64,000 nucleotides of DNA. Origin: Gaiellasilicea sp963707575 (lineage in GTDB: Bacteria; Actinomycetota; Thermoleophilia; Gaiellales; Gaiellaceae). The stretch spans positions 2,666,001 through 2,730,000 of the forward strand of contig OY970171.1 of assembly GCA_963707575.1 (NCBI GenBank), read 5' to 3'. The notes under the pieces were generated by a model, which made no database searches, had not been told where the DNA came from, and worked only from the letters and a program-made list of their open reading frames with translations. This document shows, one piece after another, positions 32,164 through 41,875 of this stretch. Made by a program: the position numbers and the translations under genes. Numbering within the stretch: position 1 is the stretch's first letter; every line of letters begins with the position of its first letter.

Positions 32164-33257
32164 TCGACGTCGACGAAGTCACGCGGGAGGTGCTCGACCG
32201 CTACGGCTTCGACGCCGAGCGATTCGAGCGGCTGCGCGGACGCGTAGCCGACGGCTCGCTCTCCGCGGCGAGCAACGTCGTGCGCGGTCGTGTCGAGCCG
32301 CCGGCGCCGGGGGACATCGTGCCGCTGCCGGGCCGCCAGGACGACGCCGATGCGCGTTCCGCGGGCCTCGAGGCGATCCGTGCCGGAGAGGTGGCGATCG
32401 TCGTCTTGAACGGGGGCATGGCCACGCGCTTCGGCGGCGTCGTCAAGGGCACGGTCGAGGTGCTGGACGGACGGAGCTTCCTGGAGCTCAAGCTCGCAGC
32501 CGCCGCGGAGGTCGCAGAACGGCTTGGCGCCGTGATCCCGGCCGCGGTGATGACGAGCTTCGCGACCGACACCGCCACACGCGAATTCGTGGCGGCGCGC
32601 GGCCTGCCCGAGCCGCTCTACTTCTCCCAGTCCGTCTCGCTCCGGCTCGAGCCCGACGGCACGCTCTTCCGCGGCTCCGATGGCCGCCCCTCGCTCTACA
32701 GCCCCGGCCACGGAGACTTCCTCGAGGCGATCCGCAGCTCGGGGACGCTCGAGCGCCTGCGGTCGGACGGTGTCCGCTACGTGACCGTCTCCAACGTCGA
32801 CAACCTCGGCGCCCGCATCGATCCCGCGGTGCTCGGCATGCACATCCTCGAGGGCCGCCCGATGACGAGCGAGGTCGTGCGCAAGGAGGGGGACACGGGC
32901 GGCGCGCCCGCCCGCGTCGACGGCCGGCCGATGCTGCTCGAGGGGCCGCGCTTTCCCCCCGACTTCGATCAGGACGCGATCCCCGTCTTCAACGTGAACA
33001 CCGTCACCTTCGACCTCGGCGCGCTCGACCGCACGTGGGACCTGACCTGGCTGTACGTGGAGAAGGAGGTCGAAGGGCGTCGGGCCGTGCAGCTCGAGCA
33101 CCTCTTCCACGAGGTGAGCGCCTTCCTGCCGACGACGTATCTCGAGGTGCCGAGAACGGGGCCGCGCGGCCGCTTCTTCCCTGTGAAGACGCCCGAGGAC
33201 CTGGCCGCCGCCCGGGGGCCGTTGCGCGAGCTGCTCGCTGCCTCGCCGCTCGATTGA
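32160..33257 (+). CDS. UTP-sugar-1-phosphate uridylyltransferase (UDPGP family)
   Basis: 365 residues from GTG at 32160, overlapping the mtnA stop (GTGA). The Rossmann-like core VAIVVLNGGMATRFGGVVKGTVEVLDGRSFLELKL matches the UDPGP family (eukaryote-style UDP-glucose and UDP-N-acetylglucosamine pyrophosphorylases: NGGLGTRMG...KG), with VTVSNVDNLGARIDP as the metal-binding region and IPVFNVNTVTFDLGALD further on. It is not the GalU type. The exact sugar is unknown. The link to ahcY and mtnA may be simple cotranscription. Confidence 0.82.
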   Translation: MIDVDEVTREVLDRYGFDAERFERLRGRVADGSLSAASNVVRGRVEPPAPGDIVPLPGRQDDADARSAGLEAIRAGEVAIVVLNGGMATRFGGVVKGTVEVLDGRSFLELKLAAAAEVAERLGAVIPAAVMTSFATDTATREFVAARGLPEPLYFSQSVSLRLEPDGTLFRGSDGRPSLYSPGHGDFLEAIRSSGTLERLRSDGVRYVTVSNVDNLGARIDPAVLGMHILEGRPMTSEVVRKEGDTGGAPARVDGRPMLLEGPRFPPDFDQDAIPVFNVNTVTFDLGALDRTWDLTWLYVEKEVEGRRAVQLEHLFHEVSAFLPTTYLEVPRTGPRGRFFPVKTPEDLAAARGPLRELLAASPLD

Positions 33258-33319
33258 CCTCGGGGAACGTGGCACACACTCGGCACGGAATCGGCACAGA
33301 CACGTGCCTAATGCGGCGG

Positions 33320-33325
33320 TAGCGT
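33320..33325 (+). promoter_or_regulatory. Probable -10 element of comF
   Basis: TAGCGT ends 7 bases before the GTG at 33333; no ribosome-binding site is visible. Confidence 0.4.
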
Positions 33326-33332
33326 CGTCTGT

Positions 33333-33989
33333 GTGCTCGATCTGCTGCTCCCACTCCACTGCGCTGTCTGCCGGTCCGTGGGTGCTGCGATCTGCGCCGC
33401 GTGCAAGGCGTTGCTCGTTCGCCTGGCGCCGCCGCTCTGCGCCCGCTGCGGTGCGCCGGGTGCCTGGCCGGTGGAGCGGTGCGCGGAGTGCGCGGGGCGA
33501 CGGATCGCCTTCGCCTCCGCGCGGGCGGCGATCCTCTACGACGAGCGTGCGCGCAGGCTGATCTCCGACTGGAAGGAGCGTGGCCAGCGGCGGCTGGCCG
33601 AGGAGGCGGCGACGATCGTCGCCGAGGTGCTCGTCCGGCCGGACGTGGCCGCACTCACGTTCGTGCCCGCTCAGAGGGAGCGAACGCTCAAGCGCGGTCA
33701 CCGTCCGGCCGAGGCCCTGGCCCGAGGGCTCGGGCGTCGTTGGGGCCTCCCGGTGGAGGCGCTCGTGGGGCGTACGCGAGCGGTCGAGCGCCAGCGCGGC
33801 CTGGGTCTGAAGGAGCGGCGCCAGAACGTCGCCGGGGCCTTTGCTCCGGCGCGTGCGTCGCCGGCCACCGTCTGTCTCGTCGACGACATCTACACCAGCG
33901 GGGCCACAGCGGCGGCGGCGGCGACCGCGCTCCGGAAGGGAGGTGCGCGCCGGGTCGAAGTCGTCACGCTCGCGCGGGCAGTTCGCTGA
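33333..33989 (+). CDS. comF: ComF family phosphoribosyltransferase-like protein
   Basis: 218 residues. An N-terminal double zinc-finger (CAVCRSVGAAICAACK and CARCGAPGAWPVERCAEC) is followed by a type I phosphoribosyltransferase fold (LTFVPAQRERTLKRGHRPAEALARGLGRRWG, and the PRPP-binding loop VCLVDDIYTSGATAAAAATAL). ComF proteins are needed for DNA uptake in naturally competent species; elsewhere the role is unclear. No other competence gene is present in the window. Confidence 0.92.
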   Translation: MLDLLLPLHCAVCRSVGAAICAACKALLVRLAPPLCARCGAPGAWPVERCAECAGRRIAFASARAAILYDERARRLISDWKERGQRRLAEEAATIVAEVLVRPDVAALTFVPAQRERTLKRGHRPAEALARGLGRRWGLPVEALVGRTRAVERQRGLGLKERRQNVAGAFAPARASPATVCLVDDIYTSGATAAAAATALRKGGARRVEVVTLARAVR

Positions 33990-34043
33990 CCGGAAGCGTG
34001 GCGAGCCGATACTCTCTGGGCACCACCGGACGAGAGGAGACGC

Positions 34044-34589
34044 ATGCGACTTCAGGTCAAAGGCCGGAATGTCGAGGTCAGCGATTCGATCCGGAGGTAT
34101 GCCGAGGAGAAGCTCGGCAAGCTCGAGCGGCAGCTCGCCGATCCGACACAGGTGGAGCTCGAGCTCGCCCTCGAGCACAACCCGTCCATCGCCGCGGACC
34201 ACATCGCCGAGGCGACGATCTGGACGAAGGGACCGACACTGCGCGCGCGCGAGAGCTCGGCGGCGTTCGAGGCGTCGATCGACCAGCTCGTGAACAAGCT
34301 CGAGCGGCAGGTGGAGCGGTATCGCGCGAAGCGCAGCCGACGCGAGACGGCGCGGCGAGCGAACGGATCGGTGCCGGAGGAGCCGCAGTTCTCGGCCGAG
34401 CAGCTGGAGCAGATGATCGTGAAGACGAAGCAGTTCGAGCTGCGCCCGATGTCGGCGGAAGAGGCGACGCTGCAGCTCGAGCTCGTCGGGCACGACTTCT
34501 TCGTCTTCATCAACGAGATGTCGGGAACGACGAACGTCGTCTACCGCCGCCGCGGCGGCGGCTACGGGCACATCGAGCCGCAGGCCTAA
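34044..34589 (+). CDS. hpf: Ribosome hibernation-promoting factor, long form
   Basis: 181 residues. The N-terminal S30AE domain (MRLQVKGRNVEVSDSIRRYAEEKLGKLERQL...TIWTKGPTLRARESSAAFEASIDQLVNKLERQVERYRAK) and a C-terminal dimerisation domain (TKQFELRPMSAEEATLQLELVGHDFFVFINEMSGTTNVVYRRRGGGYGHIEP) identify the long HPF that makes 100S ribosome dimers in stationary phase. A GAGAGGAGA ribosome-binding site precedes the ATG, and TACTCT near 34010 may be the -10. It lies before secA, as in many actinobacteria. Confidence 0.95.
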   Translation: MRLQVKGRNVEVSDSIRRYAEEKLGKLERQLADPTQVELELALEHNPSIAADHIAEATIWTKGPTLRARESSAAFEASIDQLVNKLERQVERYRAKRSRRETARRANGSVPEEPQFSAEQLEQMIVKTKQFELRPMSAEEATLQLELVGHDFFVFINEMSGTTNVVYRRRGGGYGHIEPQA

Positions 34590-35140
34590 TGCCGCTCTGG
34601 CGGCGGGAGGAGCCGTTGCACGAGCGGCTTCGGCGCGAGGGAGCGCTGGACGCGGCCGAGCGCGTGCCGCTCGACACGTCACCGCGCTGGGGCGAGGTGG
34701 GGATCCACGGGGTGCATCGGCAGCGGGTCTGGGATGCGATCGCGACCGTGGAGGCTCCGGAACTCGGTGGTGCCGAGGCGCACTTCGTCGCGCTCGCCGA
34801 CGGCACGCTGATCGCCGAGACGGACGACCTCGAAGTGGGGCCGCTCGCCGACGCGCTGGACGGTCAGCTCGAGCCGCCATACCGCGCCGAGGCGGTTCGG
34901 CGGGGCGACGGTCTCTGGGCGGTTGCCGGCAGCCGCATCGTCGTCGTCGACGTCCGCGAGGAGATCGCCGGGGACCACGTGACCGTGACCATGCGCCGGG
35001 GCGAGCGGACCGTCGAGGTCGACGGGGAGCGGACGTTCGGGGGCCTGCCGACGCTCGAGCAACTGGTCGGAGACGACGCCGTCGTGACGGCACATCGGCT
35101 CGACGAGACGCTCTGGGAGGTCGAGGTCACCCCGCTCTAG
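34589..35140 (+). CDS. Hypothetical protein following hpf
   Basis: 183 residues from ATG at 34589, overlapping the hpf stop by one base. Charged N-terminus (LWRREEPLHERLRREGALDAAERVPLDTSPRWGEVGIHGVHRQRVWDAIATVEAPEL), then alternating beta strands ending LEQLVGDDAVVTAHRLDETLWEVEVTPL. No membrane segment or signal. I do not recognise a family. Coupling to hpf suggests co-expression in stationary phase. Confidence 0.8.
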   Translation: MPLWRREEPLHERLRREGALDAAERVPLDTSPRWGEVGIHGVHRQRVWDAIATVEAPELGGAEAHFVALADGTLIAETDDLEVGPLADALDGQLEPPYRAEAVRRGDGLWAVAGSRIVVVDVREEIAGDHVTVTMRRGERTVEVDGERTFGGLPTLEQLVGDDAVVTAHRLDETLWEVEVTPL

Positions 35141-35149
35141 CCGAATGCG

Positions 35150-36076
35150 TTACGGAATCGGTTGACGAAGAACCACGCGACGTCCGGTCGACGTCGCGAG
35201 CCGCGAGCCCTCGACCTGGACGTGCGAGCCGATGCCGACCTGCCGCTGGAGGTTGTCCGCGCTCATCCGTAGCTGGCGGATCTGACCGGAGAAGACGTAG
35301 TAGGCGAAGCTGGCGTCGGCATCCTCGAGCCGCGATCGTGCGGGCACGAGCCAGGTTCGCGGCCCACCCGACGTACGCACTTCGATCGTCCGGCCGTGCT
35401 GCACCACGAGCCCGCCGTTCACGAGCGCGACCGCCTCGATCGCCGACGCGTAGCTCTCCGTGCGCAGGACGTTGCCGCCGGCGTCGAGGACCGTGACGAC
35501 TCCGCCGGCGCTCGCGACGGCCAGCTCGCCCCCGAGGGCCGAGAGCGCGGTCACGCGCGCGGGCGCGGTCCACGCGAAGCGTCGGGCGCCGTTCGTCCGC
35601 AGTGCGATCACCTCGCTGTCGACCGCGTAGGGCAGGATCCCGCCGGGAGTGCTGCTCTCGCCTTCTCCGAGGACGATGGGAGCCGCGTCGTCCGCGTCGC
35701 GGGTGATGAACCGCAGGCGCAGAGGCTTCGTCTTCGTCGTCGTCGCCGTCCAGAGCGTCCACTCACGCTGGTTGCCGCCGATGTAGTGCGCCCAGAGCAC
35801 GCGGTTGCCTGCGATCGAGAGGCCGGAGATGCCGCTGCCCGTGCTCGTCTGCTCACAGGTCGTCGGGCGGGGGAAGGTCGTGACACCCCGCGTCACGAGG
35901 TCCCACACCTGCACCCGGTTGCAGTCACTCGCCGAGCGACCGGAGGCGTAGGCCACATGGCCGGCGTCGAACGCGAGCGCGGTCACGGAAGCGGGGGCGG
36001 TCACCGTCCGGGTGGGGGCGCCGGCGGCGGCCGGGACGAGGAGCACGGCGAGGATCGCGATTGTTGCGGAACGCAT
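35150..36076 (-). CDS. Secreted protein, probable beta-propeller
   Basis: 308 residues from ATG at 36076. Signal peptide (MRSATIAILAVLLVPAAAGA), then repeated short blades with patterns like VTALAFDAGHVAYAS, ISGLSIAGNRVLWAHY, VTALSALGGELAVASAGGVVTVLDAGGNVLRTESYA and IEAVALVNGGLVVQHGRTIEV, which suggest a WD/PQQ-like propeller. Two Cys (DCNRV and TTCEQ) may form a disulfide. No catalytic motif. TACCGT (36085-36090) lies 8 bases upstream on this strand. Convergent with the preceding gene. Confidence 0.75.
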   Translation of the reverse strand: MRSATIAILAVLLVPAAAGAPTRTVTAPASVTALAFDAGHVAYASGRSASDCNRVQVWDLVTRGVTTFPRPTTCEQTSTGSGISGLSIAGNRVLWAHYIGGNQREWTLWTATTTKTKPLRLRFITRDADDAAPIVLGEGESSTPGGILPYAVDSEVIALRTNGARRFAWTAPARVTALSALGGELAVASAGGVVTVLDAGGNVLRTESYASAIEAVALVNGGLVVQHGRTIEVRTSGGPRTWLVPARSRLEDADASFAYYVFSGQIRQLRMSADNLQRQVGIGSHVQVEGSRLATSTGRRVVLRQPIP

Positions 36077-36154
36077 CAACGCGCACGGTAACGACAGCGG
36101 GTAAAGGGACGTGGCCGTCCATGTAAGGGCTCCGTGAACCCGCGACCGAGCGGG

Positions 36155-36160
36155 TACCCT
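36155..36160 (+). promoter_or_regulatory. Probable -10 element of secA
   Basis: TACCCT ends 7 bases before the secA ATG at 36168, with no Shine-Dalgarno sequence between them. Confidence 0.5.
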
Positions 36161-36167
36161 GTGCCGA

Positions 36168-38837
<2,670 letters not shown>

Positions 38838-38839
38838 TC

Positions 38840-39944
38840 GTGACCGAGACCAGCGTCCCACTCGACCAGCAGCTCGAGGAGATCAGAGCCCAGCTTGCCT
38901 GGGTTCGTGATTACCTTTGACCCGGACTCGGTCACTGCCCGCATCGCCGAGCTCGAGCAGGAGCTGGGCCGGCCCGGCTTCTGGGACGACCAGCGCCACG
39001 CCGCCCGGGTCTCGACCGAGCACTCCCGCCTGACCAAGCGCCTCGAGCGCTACGAGCGCCTCCAGCGCGAGCACGACGACGCGGCCGAGCTGCTCGCCAT
39101 GGATCCCGAGCTGGCGGGGGAGATCGAGGCGCAGCTGCGGCCCCTGAGCCAGGAGCTCGAGCGGCTCCAGGAGGATGCGCTCTTCGACGGCGAGTACGAC
39201 AGCGGGGACGCCGTCGTCTCGATCCATGCCGGCGCGGGCGGCACCGACGCGCAGGACTGGGCAGAGATGATGCTGCGGATGTACCTGCGCTGGGCGGAGG
39301 ACCGCGGGTTCGTGGCCGAGCTCGTCGATTCCAGCCCGGGGGAGGAGGCGGGCGTCAAGTCCGCGACGTTCACCGTCAAGGGCGAGAACGCGTACGGCGT
39401 CCTCAAGGCCGAGCGCGGCGTGCACCGGCTGGTGCGGCAATCCCCGTTCGACAGCGCCCACCGGCGCCACACGGCCTTCGCGCAGGCGGTCGTCGCCCCG
39501 CTCCTGCCCGAGGAGAGCGACGTCGAGATCGACGAGACCGAGCTGCGCATCGACACCTATCGGGCCTCTGGCGCGGGCGGGCAGCACGTGAACAAGACCG
39601 ACTCCGCCGTCCGCATCACGCACCTGCCCACCGGGATCGTCGTCCAGTGCCAGAACGAGCGCTCGCAGACGTCCAACAAGCAGACCGCGCTGCGCATCCT
39701 CAAGTCACGGCTCGTCGAGCTCCAGGAGGAGGAGCGTGAGGCCGAGCTGGCCAAGGAGCGCGGTGCCGCGCAGGACATCGGCTTCGGGAGTCAAATTCGC
39801 AGCTACGTGCTCCATCCGTATCAGCAGGTCAAGGATCTCCGCACCGGCTTCGAGGTCGGGAACGCCCAGGGCGTCCTCGACGGGAACCTCGACGGCTTCG
39901 TTCACGCCTACCTGCTGGCCAAGGCTGCCGGCCAGGTCGTGTAG
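38840..39944 (+). CDS. prfB: Peptide chain release factor 2, programmed +1 frameshift
   Basis: Frame 1 starts at GTG 38840 (VTETSVPLDQQLEEIRAQLAWVRDYL) and stops at TGA 38918-38920 within the sequence TAC CTT TGA C, the classic RF2 slip site. A +1 shift joins GAC at 38919 to the rest (DPDSVTARIAELEQELGRPGFWD...), giving about 367 residues, close to E. coli RF2. The body has the SPF anticodon-like motif (QSPFDSAHRR) and GGQ (GAGGQHVNKTDSAVRITHLP). RF2 ends translation at UGA and UAA, and low RF2 promotes the shift. The enhancing AGGGGG spacer of E. coli is not evident. Confidence 0.96.
38915..38921 (+). other. RF2 +1 ribosomal frameshift site
   Basis: CTTTGAC: a Leu CTT codon in the P site followed by UGA-C, the context used for autoregulation of RF2 in most bacteria. 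A GGG lies about 14 bases upstream of the TGA, further away than in E. coli. Confidence 0.92.
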
Positions 39945-39965
39945 CCGCAGGAGTCGGCTAAACTG

Positions 39966-40847
39966 ATGCAGCCTCCAGAAACCGGAGCGGCACGCCCCGT
40001 CGTGGGAGCCGAGCCGACTTCACCCCCTCATCCGGTGCAGGATCTCGACTTCACACAGCTGACCACGCCCGCGAACGGCGATGTGCCTGCGCTTCCGGCG
40101 GAGGACCTCACCGACGAGCTGAAGCAGGCGGCGCCGCCTGCACCCGAGGCCGGCCCGGGCACGATGATCGTGTTCGAGACGGTGACGAAGATCTACGAGC
40201 CGAATGTCGTCGCCCTGAACGAGGTCTCTTTCCGGATCGACAAGGGCGAGTTCGTCTTCGTCGTCGGCGCCTCCGGCTCGGGCAAGTCGACGATGATCCG
40301 GCTCCTGCTGAAGGAGCTCGAGCCGTCGAGCGGGCGCATCCTCGTCGGAGGCCGCGACCTGACTCGCCTGAAGCGCTCGAAGGTGCCGCTCCTGCGGCGG
40401 AACGTCGGCTGCGTCTTCCAGGACTTCAAGCTGCTTCCGAACCGCACTGCAGCCGAGAACGTCGCCTATGCGCTGAAGGTTCAGGGCGAGAGCCGGGCCA
40501 ACATCCGGCGTAAGGTGCCCGAGGTGCTCTCGCTCGTGGGGCTCTCCGACAAGGTGTCGTCGCTCCCCGACGAGCTCTCAGGCGGTGAGCAGCAGCGCGT
40601 CTCGATCGCGCGCGCCGTCGTCAACCACCCGCCGCTCCTGATCTGCGACGAGCCCACGGGCAACCTCGACCCGGACACGTCGGTCGGGATCATGCAGCTC
40701 CTCTACCGGATCAACCGCGCGGGCACGACGATCCTGATGGTCACCCACGACCGCGAGATGGTCGACAAGATGCGCAAGCGCGTGATCGCGCTCGAGGACG
40801 GCCGGCTAGCGCGCGACGAGCGCCGCGGAGGCTACGCGTCCGAATGA
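39966..40847 (+). CDS. ftsE: Cell-division ABC ATPase FtsE with N-terminal extension
   Basis: 293 residues from ATG at 39966. The ATPase starts near residue 67 (MIVFETVTKIYEPNVVALNEVSFRIDKGEFVFVVGASGSGKSTMIRLLL), with Q-loop VFQDFKLLPNRTAAENVAYAL, signature LSGGEQQRVSIARAVVNHPPLLICDEPTGNLDP and H-loop VTHDREMVD. The 66 extra residues are Pro/Ala/Glu-rich and absent from usual 220-230-residue FtsE. An internal ATG at 40164 would give the normal length, so the extension may be untranslated. Forms an operon with ftsX (ATGA overlap) and regulates septal peptidoglycan hydrolases. Confidence 0.92.
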   Translation: MQPPETGAARPVVGAEPTSPPHPVQDLDFTQLTTPANGDVPALPAEDLTDELKQAAPPAPEAGPGTMIVFETVTKIYEPNVVALNEVSFRIDKGEFVFVVGASGSGKSTMIRLLLKELEPSSGRILVGGRDLTRLKRSKVPLLRRNVGCVFQDFKLLPNRTAAENVAYALKVQGESRANIRRKVPEVLSLVGLSDKVSSLPDELSGGEQQRVSIARAVVNHPPLLICDEPTGNLDPDTSVGIMQLLYRINRAGTTILMVTHDREMVDKMRKRVIALEDGRLARDERRGGYASE

Positions 40848-41710
40848 GGATGCGCCTGCTCTTCTCGGAGTCGATCCGTTCGCTCGGCGCGAACCTGTCG
40901 ACCACGATCGCCGCGACGATGACCGTGCTGATCGGGATGTTCCTGCTCGGCCTCTTCATCGCGCTCGGCTCGTGGGTCGTCTCCTGGTCGGATCACGTGA
41001 AGCGCGAGCTGTTGGTCAAGGTCTTCTTCGTCGAGAACGCGAACGAGAAGCAGTTCAACACGATCCGCACGCAGCTCGGGGCCGACCCGCGCATCAAGGA
41101 CTACGTCTTCGTCTCCAAGGCCGACGCGCTCAAGCGGATGCGCGAGAAGTTCCCGGAGCTGACCGCGAACCTGCCCTCCAACCCGCTGCCCGCGTCGTAC
41201 GAGATCGTCCCGAACAAGGCCGAGGACGTCGAGGTGATCGCGAACAGCCTCCGGCCGCTGCCGACCGGCGTGGAGAAGGTCACCTACGGCAAGCAGACCG
41301 CGGATCGGATCCTGCGCGTCGCGCGCGTGATCGAGATCGTCTTCCTCGCGGCCGTGCTCGTCCTGCTGATCGCGTCAACCTTGCTGATCGCGAACACGAT
41401 CCGGCTTTCGATCTTCTCGCGGCGACGAGAGATCGAGGTGATGAAGCTCGTTGGCGCCACGAACTGGTTCGTGCGCGGCCCGTTCATGCTCGAGGGGCTC
41501 CTCTGCGGGCTCGTCGGCTCCCTCGTCGCCGTCTTCCTGCTCCTGCTCGGCAAGGAGCTCGCCCTGCCCGCGATCCTCGGCAGGATCGAGTCGTCGTCCG
41601 ACGTCGAGGCCCTGGCGTTCTCGCTGAACGCGATCGTCCTGATCCTGGTCGGGCTCACGATCGGCGCGATCGGCTCCGGTCTCACCATGCGCCGCTTCCT
41701 GAAGGTCTAG
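40844..41710 (+). CDS. ftsX: Cell-division membrane protein FtsX
   Basis: 288 residues. Helix 1 (TTIAATMTVLIGMFLLGLFIALGSWVVSW), a large extracytoplasmic loop (about 50-160), and three C-terminal helices with the FtsX pattern LRVARVIEIVFLAAVLVLLIASTLLIANTIRLSIFSRRREIEVMKLVGATNWFVRGPFMLEGLLCGLVGSL. Partner of FtsE: passes the ATPase signal to a cell-wall hydrolase outside. Overlaps ftsE by 4 bases. Confidence 0.95.
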   Translation: MRMRLLFSESIRSLGANLSTTIAATMTVLIGMFLLGLFIALGSWVVSWSDHVKRELLVKVFFVENANEKQFNTIRTQLGADPRIKDYVFVSKADALKRMREKFPELTANLPSNPLPASYEIVPNKAEDVEVIANSLRPLPTGVEKVTYGKQTADRILRVARVIEIVFLAAVLVLLIASTLLIANTIRLSIFSRRREIEVMKLVGATNWFVRGPFMLEGLLCGLVGSLVAVFLLLLGKELALPAILGRIESSSDVEALAFSLNAIVLILVGLTIGAIGSGLTMRRFLKV

Positions 41711-41856
41711 CTCGCGATTCCTGGCCGGCCGGCTCCCGGCGGACGGAGTCCGCCTCCGCCGGCCTCGCGCGCCTGAGCGCACGCGGCTCTCCGGGTCTGG
41801 CCTACCGGCCTATCCCCTCCGGCCGCGCACACTCAGCCACGCGCCAGGAACGCGAG
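41711..41856 (+). ncRNA. Possible structured RNA or long-stem element between ftsX and the helicase gene
   Basis: The 146-bp gap is bounded by inverted repeats: CTCGCGATTCCTGGC (41711-41725) and GCCAGGAACGCGAG (41843-41856), complementary over 14 bp with one bulged A. Inside are nested hairpins: GGCCGGC...GCCGGCC enclosing GGCGGA-CGGAG-TCCGCC, a CTGAG/CTCAG pair and GGCC-TACC-GGCC. No open frame. Could be an RNA with a multibranched fold, a terminator plus leader, or a miniature inverted-repeat element. Confidence 0.35.
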
Positions 41857-41862
41857 CGGCGG

Positions 41863-41868
41863 TAGCGT
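41863..41868 (+). promoter_or_regulatory. Probable -10 element of the SUV3-like helicase gene
   Basis: TAGCGT ends 7 bases before ATG 41876. It overlaps GTG 41867, the other in-frame start, so ATG 41876 is preferred. Confidence 0.45.
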
Positions 41869-41875
41869 GACTCCG

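Noticed and set aside
38895..38920. prfB start placed at 38895 or an apparent sequencing error at the TGA
   Set aside because: CTT TGA C at the usual RF2 position with a good N-terminus in the first frame shows programmed frameshifting, not an error.
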